A DNA stretch of 64,000 bases. It comes from Paraburkholderia megapolitana (GTDB lineage Bacteria; Pseudomonadota; Gammaproteobacteria; Burkholderiales; Burkholderiaceae). The first letter of the stretch is position 1; each line of letters begins with the position of its first letter. The notes under the pieces are model-generated. The model did not search any database. It saw nothing but the letters and a program-made list of their open reading frames with translations, and was not told the DNA's origin. A program made the position numbers and the translations under genes. This document shows, one piece after another, positions 36,341-47,762 of this stretch. The stretch covers positions 2,887,001 to 2,951,000 of the forward strand of contig NZ_CP041743.1 of NCBI RefSeq assembly GCF_007556815.1, written 5' to 3'.

Positions 36341-37177
36341 CTAGGCGCGACCTCCACCCGCCTTGAACGTGCGGATGGTTTCGATATGCGCACCGTGGGT
36401 ACGGTTCGCATCGAGCACGCGTGCGTCGCCGTCATGGCCGACATCGAGTGCAATACCGAAGAGCCCTTCGCCGCGCGTATCGAGCTGGCGCCGCAGCGCG
36501 CTGTCCGACGACGCGCTCGCGGCCGCCTCGAACAGCACGAGCGCAGTCGCACCGACACGGAACGTCGTGGCCCGTGCGCCAAAGCCCGCCAGTGGGGCGG
36601 ATAACACGGGGGTGTCGATACCAAGCAGCGCGGCGTAGCGCCGCGTGCTCACGTCAAGATCGCGCACCGCGACCGCGAGACTCGCGATACCGCGTACGCC
36701 ATTCGCGTGATGCCGTACCTCGCCTTCCGGCACGCGCAACCGGCGCGGCGTGATATCGCCGCACAGAAACGGCAGATCGGCGGTAGAGGGCCGGCCGGTC
36801 TGCCATGCAAGCCGCTCGCCATCGGGCCGCATGCGGCCGCCGTCCTGCGGACCGTCGTAGGACAGTCCGCGCACGCGCGCCCCTTCGATTGCCGCGGCGA
36901 CGCTGCCAGGCCCAGGCAAGAGCGCGAAATCGACGAAGCCGTCGCCGTGCTGTTCGCCGATCGTCCACCAGCGCCGTTGCGGCGCGGGCCGCAGGAACGC
37001 GATCAGTTCGATATAGCTGCCGTCCGCGAAACCGATCAGCGCGTTGTGCGTGACGCCGTCGGCGTGCGTACCCCCGCGCTGTACGGTGAAGCCGAGTGCG
37101 CCCAGATCGTCGACGGTGGCGTCGAGATCGTGAACGCGAATCACCAGATGGTCCACCGTTAATGCAGATTGCGTCAT
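36341..37177 (-). CDS. Two-module VOC-family protein
   Basis: A 278-residue protein. The first module begins LTVDHLVIRVHDLDATVDDLGALGFTVQRGG with ADGSYIELIAF; the second has IASLAVAVRDLDVSTRRYAALLGI and ATTFRVGATALVLFE. The first module keeps His and Glu metal ligands and resembles glyoxalase-like domains found near sulfonate genes. It ends 14 bp after the TauD-like stop on the same strand. The reaction is unknown. Confidence 0.8.
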   Translation of the reverse strand: MTQSALTVDHLVIRVHDLDATVDDLGALGFTVQRGGTHADGVTHNALIGFADGSYIELIAFLRPAPQRRWWTIGEQHGDGFVDFALLPGPGSVAAAIEGARVRGLSYDGPQDGGRMRPDGERLAWQTGRPSTADLPFLCGDITPRRLRVPEGEVRHHANGVRGIASLAVAVRDLDVSTRRYAALLGIDTPVLSAPLAGFGARATTFRVGATALVLFEAAASASSDSALRRQLDTRGEGLFGIALDVGHDGDARVLDANRTHGAHIETIRTFKAGGGRA

Positions 37178-37191
37178 CCTGCGGGCTCCGT

Positions 37192-38166
37192 TTAATTCAA
37201 TGCGACAGCAGCGGCCGCGCCGACCGGCGTGCCCTGCAATGCGACCGAACGCACACCGTCCGGACCGACCGGCACGTCGCCGACCAGCGTCGTGCGGTAC
37301 AGCTGACGATCGAACTCGAGGTCGAAGATATCGGTCGGCGCCAGATGCGCTGTGGTGCGGTTGTCCCAGAACGCGACGCTACCCGCTTCCCATTTGAAGC
37401 GCACCGTAAATTCGGGGCGCGTGACGTGTTCCCACAGCAGTTCGAGCAACGCCTGGTTTTCGCGCGGCGTAAGGCCGACGATCTGCTTGAGAAAACCCGG
37501 GCTCACGTATAGCGCACGCTCGCCGGTTTCGGGGTGCACGCGCACGAGCGGATGCTCGGTGACGAGTGTGTTCTGTTCGACCGCGGCATTGAACGCATCC
37601 GTGCCTTGCGCACCGCTCGGCGGCGCGAAGCGATGCACGCCGCGCAACCCGTCCACAAACGCGCGCAACGGCGCCGACAGCTTGCTGTAAGCAGCGACGA
37701 GGTTGGTCCATTGCGTATCGCCGCCATACGGCGGAATCGTCACGCCGCGCAGGATCGACGCGTACGGCGGGTTTATCGCGGCGGTGACGTCGGTATGCCA
37801 GCCTGTCCACGGACGCTGCAACGCCGGCCCTTCGAAGCGCGTCGCCTTGCGGAACTTCGAGATCGAGTAAATGGCCGGATGTCCTTCGACGTGCCCGAAC
37901 ACCGGGTGACCCACTGTCAGCTCGCCGAACTGCGCGGAGAACGCAACGTGCTGCTCGTGGGTCAGAAACTGCTCGCGAAAGAACACCACGCGCCACGCGA
38001 GCAGCGCAGCGCGGATCTCCGCGATCTGCTGCAGGGATAGCGGCTTCGTCAGATCGACACCGTGAATTTCCGCGCCAATATGCGCGGACAGCGGCGAGAC
38101 CTCGATCGACTGCGCTTGCAAGGTAGATTCAGATGCGGAAAACGGCGGAGAGACCACGGCGTTCAT
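37192..38166 (-). CDS. TauD-family Fe(II)/2-oxoglutarate dioxygenase
   Basis: A 324-residue dioxygenase. The iron triad is His124 and Asp126 (WHTDVT) and His274 (TAHLAP), and Arg287 or Arg291 in DRQLYR should bind 2-oxoglutarate. Taurine dioxygenases and alkylsulfatases of this length hydroxylate the carbon next to a sulfonate or sulfate, releasing sulfite or sulfate. AGGAG lies 6 bp before the ATG at 38166. It probably shares the transcript with the VOC and DszC-like genes. Confidence 0.9.
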   Translation of the reverse strand: MNAVVSPPFSASESTLQAQSIEVSPLSAHIGAEIHGVDLTKPLSLQQIAEIRAALLAWRVVFFREQFLTHEQHVAFSAQFGELTVGHPVFGHVEGHPAIYSISKFRKATRFEGPALQRPWTGWHTDVTAAINPPYASILRGVTIPPYGGDTQWTNLVAAYSKLSAPLRAFVDGLRGVHRFAPPSGAQGTDAFNAAVEQNTLVTEHPLVRVHPETGERALYVSPGFLKQIVGLTPRENQALLELLWEHVTRPEFTVRFKWEAGSVAFWDNRTTAHLAPTDIFDLEFDRQLYRTTLVGDVPVGPDGVRSVALQGTPVGAAAAVALN

Positions 38167-38294
38167 CGGATGCTCCTGAAGAATGGGGTGTTTCACGCGT
38201 ACAGCGGGTGTTGCATCATGCGTGGCGCCGAACGCAGCGGTCAACGTCCGGCTTCGAGTTTTTTCTGCTATCGATTCCGCTCCGACGCATGACG

Positions 38295-39623
38295 TTACGC
38301 CGCGAAAAAGCGGTTCGCCGGTCGCGGCAGCCCGAGATGTTCGCGCAACGTCGAGCCTTCATACTCGCGACGGAAAATGCCGCGCCGCTGTAGTTCCGGC
38401 ACCACCTGATCGACGAAATCGTCGAGACCGCCAGGCAGAAACGGAAACATCACATTGAAGCCATCCGAGCCCTCTTCCACCAGCCACTGCTCCATCTGAT
38501 CCGCAATCGATACCGGCGTACCGACCATCTCCAGCCCCGAATAGCCACCGATCCGTTGCGCGAGCTGGCGCACGGTCAGTCCTTCTTCGCGTGCCCAGTC
38601 GACCACGCGCTGGCGCGCACTGCGGCTCGCGTTGCTCTCTGGAATCTCGGGCAGCGGGCCGTCCGGATCGAGATGCGATACGTCGTGACCGAGCGCGATC
38701 GACAGCGACGCGATGCCGCTGTCGTAGTGCACATAGCGGTCGAGCTCGGCGCGCTTGTGCTGCGCTTCGTCGAGCGACGAACCGACCACCACGAACGCGC
38801 CCGGCAGGATCTTCAGATGATCGCGCGCGCGGCCAAGCGGTTCGAGGCGCGCCTTCACATCGGCATAGAAGCGCTTGCCCTCGGCGAGATTCGGTTGCGC
38901 GGTGAAAACTGCGTCGGCGGTTTCGGCGGCCAGTTGCCTCCCCGCCTCCGACGACCCCGCCTGCACGACCACCGGCCAACCCTGCACCGGCCGCGCGATA
39001 TTCAGCGGGCCGCGCACCGACAGATGCTCGCCCTTGTGATCGAGCACGTGCAGTTTCTCCGGCTCGAAATACACGCCGCGCTCGACGTCGCGCACAAAAG
39101 CATCGTCGGCCCAGCTGTCCCACAGGCCGGTCACGACATCATAGAACTCGCGCGCCCGGTGGTAGCGCTCACCGTGCTCGACGTGCTCGTCGAGACCGAA
39201 GTTGCGCGCGGCCTCCGGGTTCGATGTGGTCACGAGATTCCAGCCGGCGCGGCCACCGCTCAGATGATCGAGCGACGCGAAACGCCGCGCGACGTGATAC
39301 GGCTCGTCGAAGGTCGTCGACGACGTCGCGATCAGGCCGAGGCGCTCGGTGACTGCGGCGAGCGCGGACAGCAGCGTCATCGGCTCGAACGACGTAACCG
39401 TATGACTGCGCTTTAACGTATCGATCGGCATGTTGAGCACCGCGAGGTGATCGGCCATGAAGAACGCGTCGAAGCGCGCGGCTTCGAGCCGCTGCGCGAA
39501 ACGTTTGATCAGCGCGAAGTTGAAGTTCGCATCGGGCGCGGCGCCCGGAAAGCGCCATGCGCCGGTATGAAGACTGACGGGGCGCATGAACGCGCCGAGA
39601 TGCAATTGACGGGAGCGGGTCAT
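38295..39623 (-). CDS. DszA/NtaA/SnaA-type FMN-dependent monooxygenase
   Basis: A 442-residue luciferase-like monooxygenase. LGAFMRPVSLHTGAWRFPGA and SGGRAGWNLVTTSNPEAARNFG are family hallmarks shared with DszA, NtaA and SnaA, which use FMNH2 to oxidise sulfones, nitrilotriacetate or antibiotic precursors. It is the first gene of the minus-strand group ending at 32.9 kb, 282 bp from groES. A flavin reductase is not encoded beside it. Dsz-like neighbours favour an organosulfur substrate. Confidence 0.9.
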   Translation of the reverse strand: MTRSRQLHLGAFMRPVSLHTGAWRFPGAAPDANFNFALIKRFAQRLEAARFDAFFMADHLAVLNMPIDTLKRSHTVTSFEPMTLLSALAAVTERLGLIATSSTTFDEPYHVARRFASLDHLSGGRAGWNLVTTSNPEAARNFGLDEHVEHGERYHRAREFYDVVTGLWDSWADDAFVRDVERGVYFEPEKLHVLDHKGEHLSVRGPLNIARPVQGWPVVVQAGSSEAGRQLAAETADAVFTAQPNLAEGKRFYADVKARLEPLGRARDHLKILPGAFVVVGSSLDEAQHKRAELDRYVHYDSGIASLSIALGHDVSHLDPDGPLPEIPESNASRSARQRVVDWAREEGLTVRQLAQRIGGYSGLEMVGTPVSIADQMEQWLVEEGSDGFNVMFPFLPGGLDDFVDQVVPELQRRGIFRREYEGSTLREHLGLPRPANRFFAA

Positions 39624-39799
39624 GATGTGGGGTCACGATGTTGGACAAGTTCGATTCGGCGATCAAACGGAACGCTCACCATACGCCAGACGCAAAAAAC
39701 TGGCAGGACCCGCATGGCAGAAGGGTTTTTACACGACGCAGCCAAGGCATGCCGCCGTCCGCCATGACAGAACCGCGTGCAAATGCCATACACCGATAA

Positions 39800-41872
<2,073 letters not shown>

Positions 41873-41891
41873 ACTGAAGCAAAGAACCGGG

Positions 41892-42575
41892 CTAGTGCCG
41901 TCGCTCTGGTGCTAGCCCGGTCAACGTCGCTTCCATGAACTGCCGAAAGTCCTCGTGAACGAATCGTGAAATGAACCAGCCGTCGGGCAACCCCTTCGGA
42001 CTGAACGAATATTCCCAACGAATGTGCGTGCCGCGGTCGCTTCCTGAGAAACGAAACTCCGAAAGCGCGTATGTGATGTATCGACCGGTGTCGTTCGTGA
42101 TATTCCACACCTCAAACTGGAAACGCTGTGGCAACTGATCGACTGTAATTTCCTCGAGGGCGCTACTACCGTCAGCGAAAACGACCCGTCGACGGTCGCC
42201 AACGCTTTTCCACGTGCCGATCAGCGCATCGCTGTACACCGCTCCAGGCTCCGGCGAGGATGAAGAACGAAGAGAAGGAAGGGGAAAAAGAGACGAAGTA
42301 CCCGTCATGAACACGGATATTCTCGAGGCACCGTTCTCCGCAAACCATCTGGAGAATTGGTCAAACGGGACGGGAAGATCGAAGTCGACGATCACGGTCT
42401 CGTAAGACTTGCCTGACCCAACAAGTGGGCGCGAAGCTTCCCGCTGTGCCTGATCACGTTGTGCTGTCGTAAGCGAAGGATTGCTGCCAACTGCGGCTGA
42501 ACTGCAGCCCGCCAGTGCGATGACGAGACCGGTCAGCGCTGCGATCGAGAAATATCCTGCCAGGTTGCCACTCAT
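41892..42575 (-). CDS. Lipoprotein of unknown function, possible SRPBCC fold
   Basis: A 227-residue protein with an N-terminal lipoprotein signal (LTGLVIALAGC, Cys24). The mature domain contains RFQFEVWNITNDTGRYITYALSEFRFSG and THIRWEYSFSPKG, which look like the curved sheet of SRPBCC/START-like proteins. It overlaps the SDR stop by ATGA, so it is the second gene of a two-gene operon. It converges on groEL with 19 bp between the stops. No ligand can be named. Confidence 0.75.
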   Translation of the reverse strand: MSGNLAGYFSIAALTGLVIALAGCSSAAVGSNPSLTTAQRDQAQREASRPLVGSGKSYETVIVDFDLPVPFDQFSRWFAENGASRISVFMTGTSSLFPLPSLRSSSSPEPGAVYSDALIGTWKSVGDRRRVVFADGSSALEEITVDQLPQRFQFEVWNITNDTGRYITYALSEFRFSGSDRGTHIRWEYSFSPKGLPDGWFISRFVHEDFRQFMEATLTGLAPERRH

Positions 42576-43498
42576 TTGAAGGCCGGTCTGGCCGCACTTG
42601 ATAGACCGACCATGCGTGCGCTGTCGTGCCAAAGGCCGTTCATCACGTCATCCTGGCGCGCAAGCTCCGATGGATCAGGCCACGTGAGCTGGCGTTTGAC
42701 AAGCGAGGCATACAGGCGTCCAGCGGGCGGCGTTATCCGCCCGAGTGCCAGGTCTGCAAGGTTTTGACCGGCCTGGTCCACGGTTGCAAGACGCGCCATC
42801 GGCCGGATCAGACCAACGGTACCCATTGCCACTCGGGCCCAGAGAGGCCACGCCCGAAATAGCGATGTCCCGACGGTAAGACCTGGGTTATAGGCAACAA
42901 CAGTGAAGCGCTTCGCCTGCGCCTCGTCGGATATAGCTAACCCGCGGGCCATGAGCAGATCGCAGAGCTTCGATGCCGCGTAGGCGCGAAATCCCGCAGA
43001 GAATCCCGTCGAACGGCGCTGAGCTTGAGGATAAGCCAGCAACTCCGGATCGAGTTCCTTCGGTGCCATTGGATTCATCTTCGGGTCGTGTGTATCGCTG
43101 GTGGTAATAACGACTATGGCACCTTGAGCGAGCCTGGGCACGAGCAACTGGAGTAACAGGTAATGCGCCAGATGGTTGACGGCGAACGTGGTCTCAAAAC
43201 CATCCTCCGTCCGCTGGTCGATATTCGGAAACTGAGTCCCTGCATTCAGCACCAGCCCGTTGATCGATCTATCCCCAAGTGCCTGAATGACGCTCTGAGC
43301 AAACTCGCGGACACTGGCAAGGCGGGTGAGGTCTAGCGGTAGTGTCTCGATTGTCGATTGACTCCCACGACGGGCTCCAAGCACAAGATGCGTGCTCGGG
43401 GTCCCGGCGATCTGTCGCGCGGCCACTTCGCCCAGACCCGACGTACCGCCGGTCATCACGATGGTCTTCAATGGTTGCCTCGTAAGTGCGTTGTCCAT
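42572..43498 (-). CDS. Extended SDR-family oxidoreductase
   Basis: A 308-residue short-chain dehydrogenase of the retinol/protochlorophyllide-reductase-like group. TGGTSGLG (16-23), LNAG, Ser134 and YAASK (Tyr173, Lys177) are all present. The ATG at 43498 is chosen for similarity to the family N-terminus. Its stop overlaps a lipoprotein gene, and a divergent AraC regulator lies 153 bp away. Confidence 0.88.
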   Translation of the reverse strand: MDNALTRQPLKTIVMTGGTSGLGEVAARQIAGTPSTHLVLGARRGSQSTIETLPLDLTRLASVREFAQSVIQALGDRSINGLVLNAGTQFPNIDQRTEDGFETTFAVNHLAHYLLLQLLVPRLAQGAIVVITTSDTHDPKMNPMAPKELDPELLAYPQAQRRSTGFSAGFRAYAASKLCDLLMARGLAISDEAQAKRFTVVAYNPGLTVGTSLFRAWPLWARVAMGTVGLIRPMARLATVDQAGQNLADLALGRITPPAGRLYASLVKRQLTWPDPSELARQDDVMNGLWHDSARMVGLSSAARPAFK

Positions 43499-43651
43499 GC
43501 CAGAAAGTATGGGCTGAAGTGACTGAGGCTCGCATGCCGGAATCCGCAAATATTTTGCCCAATCCTCCAAACTCAATTTCTGCTTTGAGATTTAGCGCTA
43601 AGATTGCCCTCGCGCTACAGACCACCATGAACTCCGCCCTGGAGGCCTCGC

Positions 43652-44545
43652 ATGTCACCGACCCTGATAGCTGCTCTGAATCAATACATGGACGGCAACG
43701 GCGGGGACGACGGCGTCCTCGTCACTCCGATCGAAGGATTGTTTCTGATGCGGTCGACGTGCGAGAGGCTGCCATACCATGTGATGTACAAGCCCGCGCT
43801 CTGCATCACTGTGCAGGGAGCGAAACAGGTATTGTTCGGCGACAAACTGTTCGACTACGGCGAGATGCAAGCGCTCGTAGTCAGCATGGAACTACCTGGC
43901 GTCGGTAGAGTGACGCGCGCGAGCGTGCGCGAGCCCTATCTGGGCATCGTCCTGCAGCTTGATCTCGGCATATTGCGGGAGGTAATCGCACAACTCTCCC
44001 CGCCTCCCAAACCGAATGAAAATGCCCGCATGGGCGTCTTCTCGATGAATGTCGACGGACCACTGGCCGACTGCATTGGCCGGATGATCCAGATGCTTGG
44101 GAGACCCCAGGCTGCACCGATCCTGTTCCCTGCGATCATGCGGGAAGTCTCCTATTGGCTGCTGACCGGCGACAGTGCCGATGAAATACGCAAGCTCGTC
44201 TCCCCTAACGGCCGCATGCAACGCATTGCCGAAGCGATCGGGCTTCTGCGCAGCGACATCGCCCGTCCTGTCCGCATCGAGCAACTTGCCAGTACGGTTC
44301 GGATGAGTCCCTCGTCTTTTTACCAACACTTCAAGCTACTCACGTCCTTGACTCCAATCCAGTATCAAAAGCAGTTGCGTCTGCTCGAGGCACGTCGCCT
44401 GATGGTGGAGGACGGAGCCAGCGTAACGGGCTCCGCTTATCGAGTGGGGTATGAGAGCGTTTCGCAGTTCAGTCGCGAGTACGCGCGGATGTTCGGAACT
44501 CCGCCAAAACGCGACATCGCCGATTTACAGGCGGCCCTGGCGTAG
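43652..44545 (+). CDS. AraC-family regulator with cupin-like N-terminal domain
   Basis: A 297-residue protein. The N-terminal region (CITVQGAKQVLFGDKLFDYG, about 51-70) is of the AraC_N/cupin_6 kind and binds a ligand. The C-terminal two-HTH AraC domain spans about 190-290 (MSPSSFYQHFKLLTSLTPIQYQKQLRL and GYESVSQFSREYARMFG). GGAGG lies 6 bp before the ATG. It is divergent from the SDR/lipoprotein operon, its likely target. Confidence 0.92.
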   Translation: MSPTLIAALNQYMDGNGGDDGVLVTPIEGLFLMRSTCERLPYHVMYKPALCITVQGAKQVLFGDKLFDYGEMQALVVSMELPGVGRVTRASVREPYLGIVLQLDLGILREVIAQLSPPPKPNENARMGVFSMNVDGPLADCIGRMIQMLGRPQAAPILFPAIMREVSYWLLTGDSADEIRKLVSPNGRMQRIAEAIGLLRSDIARPVRIEQLASTVRMSPSSFYQHFKLLTSLTPIQYQKQLRLLEARRLMVEDGASVTGSAYRVGYESVSQFSREYARMFGTPPKRDIADLQAALA

Positions 44546-44610
44546 CAGATGTCGCGGGAACGTGCTGGCGCAACTTGCAACGTACTCAATCCGTTTTCTG
44601 AAGCGGGTTC

Positions 44611-45306
44611 CTAGTGTCCTGGCGCAATGAACGCCGATAGCAAGGCAGCCACTTCGTGAGGTTTCTCGATTGGCGGCAGATGTCCGCAATCAGCAATGAC
44701 ATGGAGTTTCGATTCTGTGACGAGGTTCTGAATCTCATGGGACAGATGGACCGGCGTGACCCGGTCTTCCTGGCCAACCACCACGATGGTCGGAATGTCG
44801 ATCGTTGACAGGACCGGCCGCAAATCGGAGCGGGCAATAACGGCCAGATTTTGCCGTACGTAAGCTTGCGGACCAACCCGGACACTCATTCCAACCAGTT
44901 CGTCGCGCACGTCTTCGGGGGTTGACGGATGCACAAGCGATCTGAGGCTACGCTCAGCCGTACGCTGAAAGTCGTTGCTCATACCGACGTACAGGTTGGC
45001 GAGACGACGATAGACCCCTCGCCCAAAACTGTCGGGCCGTGCGCTGGTGTCGATCAACGCCAGGTGTGTAACGCGTCGGGCGGCGATTCTCATGATCTCC
45101 AGCGCCACCATCCCCCCCATCGACAAACCCGCCAGAGCAAAGCGATCCGGAGCCTGGGCTAGAACGCGACGCGCCATGCCCTCAAGCGTTACGTCGCTGA
45201 GCGTATCGCCAACGAGACAGTCGATCTTCCCGTCCAGCGCAGCAATTGTTCGACGCCAGACGGCGGCATCGCTGCAGAGGCCCGGTATCATCAAAAGTGT
45301 TTCCAT
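44611..45306 (-). CDS. Alpha/beta hydrolase
   Basis: A 231-residue alpha/beta hydrolase with nucleophile Ser62 in GLSMGG, acid Asp181 (GQEDRVTP) and His209 (DCGHLPP). It starts MIPGLCSDAAVWRRT with the oxyanion-hole region. The short lid between strands is helical. The ATG at 45306 is chosen because upstream in-frame sequence overlaps the MerR-type operator. It is divergent from a MerR regulator; the substrate is unknown (ester or lactone hydrolysis). Confidence 0.9.
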   Translation of the reverse strand: METLLMIPGLCSDAAVWRRTIAALDGKIDCLVGDTLSDVTLEGMARRVLAQAPDRFALAGLSMGGMVALEIMRIAARRVTHLALIDTSARPDSFGRGVYRRLANLYVGMSNDFQRTAERSLRSLVHPSTPEDVRDELVGMSVRVGPQAYVRQNLAVIARSDLRPVLSTIDIPTIVVVGQEDRVTPVHLSHEIQNLVTESKLHVIADCGHLPPIEKPHEVAALLSAFIAPGH

Positions 45307-45345
45307 TGGATCGGTGCATCCTGAGTCGAAGAATAAGGATGCTGC

Positions 45346-45366
45346 ACCTTCCACCTACTTGAAGGT
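45346..45366. promoter_or_regulatory. MerR-type operator ACCTTC-N9-GAAGGT
   Basis: A perfect 6-9-6 dyad lies between the hydrolase and the MerR gene. On the minus strand TTGACC (45369-45364) and a weak CAGCAT (45344-45339) are separated by 19 bp, the long spacer typical of MerR-regulated promoters. It predicts activation of the hydrolase by the MerR protein. Confidence 0.65.
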
Positions 45367-45373
45367 CAAGCTC

Positions 45374-45730
45374 ATGCGCATCGGGCTACTTGCATCGCAA
45401 ACCAGGATCAGCGCGACTCGAATTCGCTTTTACGAGGCTCGCGGACTGCTTCCACCGCCCGGGCGGTCGTTGAACGGATATCGAGAATATGACGCGCGGG
45501 CGATGGAGATTTTGCTGTTCATCGACCGGGCCCGCCGTCTTGGTTTTTCGCTAGCCGAGGTGGAGTCGCATCTCTCGTCCCCGCACGACGAAGGTCGAAA
45601 GACCAGACTGTTGGCGATCGTCGAATCGAAGCTTCGTGCCCTGGAAGCGCAAGCGGCTCAGATAGAGAATCAAAGAACCGAGCTCACGGCGCTGGCCACG
45701 GAATTGCGAACCTACTCACCGGCAGCGTAA
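45374..45730 (+). CDS. MerR-family regulator
   Basis: A 118-residue protein. The N-terminal winged helix (IGLLASQTRISATRIRFYEARGLLPPPGRSLNGYREY) is MerR/SoxR-like, and residues 85-110 form the dimerisation coiled coil (LESKLRALEAQAAQIENQR region). No Cys-rich metal loop is visible, so a redox or organic signal is more likely than a metal. It probably controls the divergent hydrolase through the 45346-45366 dyad and itself. Confidence 0.9.
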   Translation: MRIGLLASQTRISATRIRFYEARGLLPPPGRSLNGYREYDARAMEILLFIDRARRLGFSLAEVESHLSSPHDEGRKTRLLAIVESKLRALEAQAAQIENQRTELTALATELRTYSPAA

Positions 45731-45757
45731 GCGGACACGGTCCCAGGCATCTATTGC

Positions 45758-46639
45758 CTAGCGCACCTGTTCAAGATCGGCGATCAGTCCTGGCCCTGTT
45801 GGTTGCCATGCCAGTCGTTCCTGCGTAAGCGCGCTGGAAGCGGACATGTCGGCGCCGACGAATGCACTGAGCCAGCCGAAGTGTGCGGGTGCATCCGGGG
45901 CGGCAATGCTCGTTACCGGAACATTCAGATTGCGACCGATGACTTCGGCAATCGTCCGCAGTGGTACGCCTTCTTCGGCAACGGCATGGTATCGGATGCC
46001 CGTCGCACGTTTCTCTAACGCCAGAAGGTATAGACGCGCCGCGTCCGAGAGATGCACAGCAGCCCAGCGGTTAAGCCCGTCGTCGATATAGGCGGACACG
46101 CCTTTTTCTCGCGCCAGTTTAATCAGGTAGCTGATGAGCCCCAGCTTGACGGGATTGTGGACTTGCGGAAGGCGCACGACCGATACCCTGACGCCACGCT
46201 GTGCTAGCGCGTCAGCGGTCGATTCCGACACCTTGCGGGGGTTCGGTTGATCGGGATTGAAGTTGTCTTCAGTCGCGGGCTTGCCGTACGCGGACGTGCC
46301 CAGTGCGGCAACAGAGGTAATGATCAACGGGCGGTCCGATCCGTGCAGCGCGGACCCCATTGCCTCGACGGCCTGCCGGTCTGCTTCACAGTTCGCCAAC
46401 ATCTTCGAAAAGTCGTGATTGAAGGCCGTGTGGATGACACCGTCAGCCGAGCTTGCCCCGCGGCGCAGACTGTCGAGGTCGACAATATCGCCGCGGTGCA
46501 CTTCCGCTCCAACGGAGGTAAGTGACTGGACACCCGCCTCCGACCGCGTCAGTCCAAGCACCTGATGGCCTGCGTTGATAAGCTCGTGAACAATGGTTGC
46601 GCCAATAAAACCCGTGGCGCCCGTTACAAAAATACGCAT
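45758..46639 (-). CDS. NAD(P)-dependent epimerase/dehydratase-family protein
   Basis: A 293-residue extended SDR with GATGFIG (7-13), AAVHLSDAARLYLLAL and a C-terminal substrate domain. The usual catalytic Tyr-x-x-x-Lys is not obvious; the corresponding region reads NPRKVSES, so the Lys remains and Tyr appears replaced, as in some 3-beta-hydroxysteroid-dehydrogenase-like atypical SDRs. Its function is not predictable. It is divergent from an AraC regulator. Confidence 0.87.
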   Translation of the reverse strand: MRIFVTGATGFIGATIVHELINAGHQVLGLTRSEAGVQSLTSVGAEVHRGDIVDLDSLRRGASSADGVIHTAFNHDFSKMLANCEADRQAVEAMGSALHGSDRPLIITSVAALGTSAYGKPATEDNFNPDQPNPRKVSESTADALAQRGVRVSVVRLPQVHNPVKLGLISYLIKLAREKGVSAYIDDGLNRWAAVHLSDAARLYLLALEKRATGIRYHAVAEEGVPLRTIAEVIGRNLNVPVTSIAAPDAPAHFGWLSAFVGADMSASSALTQERLAWQPTGPGLIADLEQVR

Positions 46640-46712
46640 GATGAATTCGCCTTTAAGTAGATTCAGGGCTGCAGTCGCAGTCCAGCGATACCTAATTTAG
46701 GCGGTGCTCGCG

Positions 46713-46730
46713 ATACGAACAATGTCGTAT
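46713..46730. promoter_or_regulatory. Perfect dyad ATACGA-N6-TCGTAT
   Basis: The 18-bp element lies between the epimerase start (46639) and the AraC start (46766). A related half-site, GTCCGTAT, follows at 46732-46739. It is a candidate operator for the divergent AraC protein. Confidence 0.6.
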
Positions 46731-46765
46731 AGTCCGTATTTTTGGATCAATCGTCCAGGAACTGT

Positions 46766-47707
46766 ATGGATCCACTCTCAGACTTGTTGTCTTTGCTGAA
46801 ACCCAGGAGCGTTGTATCGGGCGGCCTTGGGATCAACCGCAACTCGGCGATTCAGTGGCAGCAACATGACGGCATCAAATGCTATGCCGTGGTCTCCGGT
46901 CAGTGCTGGTTATCAGTGAATGGCGTTAGCGATCCGGTGCTTCTCACCGCGGGCGACTGCTACTTGTTGCCACCTGGGCCGCCTTTCTGTCTTGCCACCG
47001 ACCTGTCGATAAAACCTGTCGACTTCAGTCTGCCACTGGTAGCAGAGGGATCGGGTACCAGCGTCTCCAGCAGCGAAGAAGAAGGTTGTTATCTTGTCGG
47101 CGGCTACTTTCTGCTCAGCGGTGACCACGCCAACATGCTGTTGGGCTCACTGCCGCCCATCGTGCATATCCGCAAGGACTCAGACAAAGCGGCGATGCGT
47201 TGGTCGCTGGAGCGCATGGCCCAGGAGATACGCGATCCGCAGCCGGGCGGATCTTTGATCGCACAGCAACTCGCCTTCATGATGCTCGTTCAAGCATTGC
47301 GCCTGCACCTGAACGACAGGGCCAGCGCCGGCGTCGGTTGGCTCTTCGCATTGGCGGATAAACATCTGGGCGCAGCCCTCGCCTGCATGCACGATGACCC
47401 AGGGCATCCGTGGACGTTACAGGCGCTGGCCGTGCGCATAGGCATGTCACGCTCGACCTTTGCAATGCGCTTCAAGGAGACGGTTGGATCATCCCCGATG
47501 GAGTATCTGACACGTTGGCGAATGCTGTTGGCATGCGATCGGCTGAAAAATTCAGGCGACTCGATTCCCCGTATTGCCACATCGCTGGGCTACGAGTCCG
47601 AAAGCGCGTTCGGCAAGGCTTTCAAACGCGTCATAGGCTGTTCACCGAGGCAGCACAGTCGGCAAACCGTGACCGCCGACACGCCGCCGGATCGGCGTGC
47701 CGCATAA
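46766..47707 (+). CDS. AraC-family regulator
   Basis: A 313-residue protein with an N-terminal AraC_binding-type cupin (AVVSGQCWLSVNGVSDPVLLTAGDCYLLPPG) and a C-terminal AraC DNA-binding domain (LAVRIGMSRSTFAMRFKETVGSSPMEYLTRWRM). AGGA (46757-46760) lies 5 bp before the ATG at 46766; a TTG at 46742 is less likely. It is divergent from the epimerase-family gene, the likely target. Confidence 0.9.
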   Translation: MDPLSDLLSLLKPRSVVSGGLGINRNSAIQWQQHDGIKCYAVVSGQCWLSVNGVSDPVLLTAGDCYLLPPGPPFCLATDLSIKPVDFSLPLVAEGSGTSVSSSEEEGCYLVGGYFLLSGDHANMLLGSLPPIVHIRKDSDKAAMRWSLERMAQEIRDPQPGGSLIAQQLAFMMLVQALRLHLNDRASAGVGWLFALADKHLGAALACMHDDPGHPWTLQALAVRIGMSRSTFAMRFKETVGSSPMEYLTRWRMLLACDRLKNSGDSIPRIATSLGYESESAFGKAFKRVIGCSPRQHSRQTVTADTPPDRRAA

Positions 47708-47762
47708 ATCGGAATGGTGAGTTGAACGCGAATCCTGACCGCCCGGAATGTCACGATAACCA

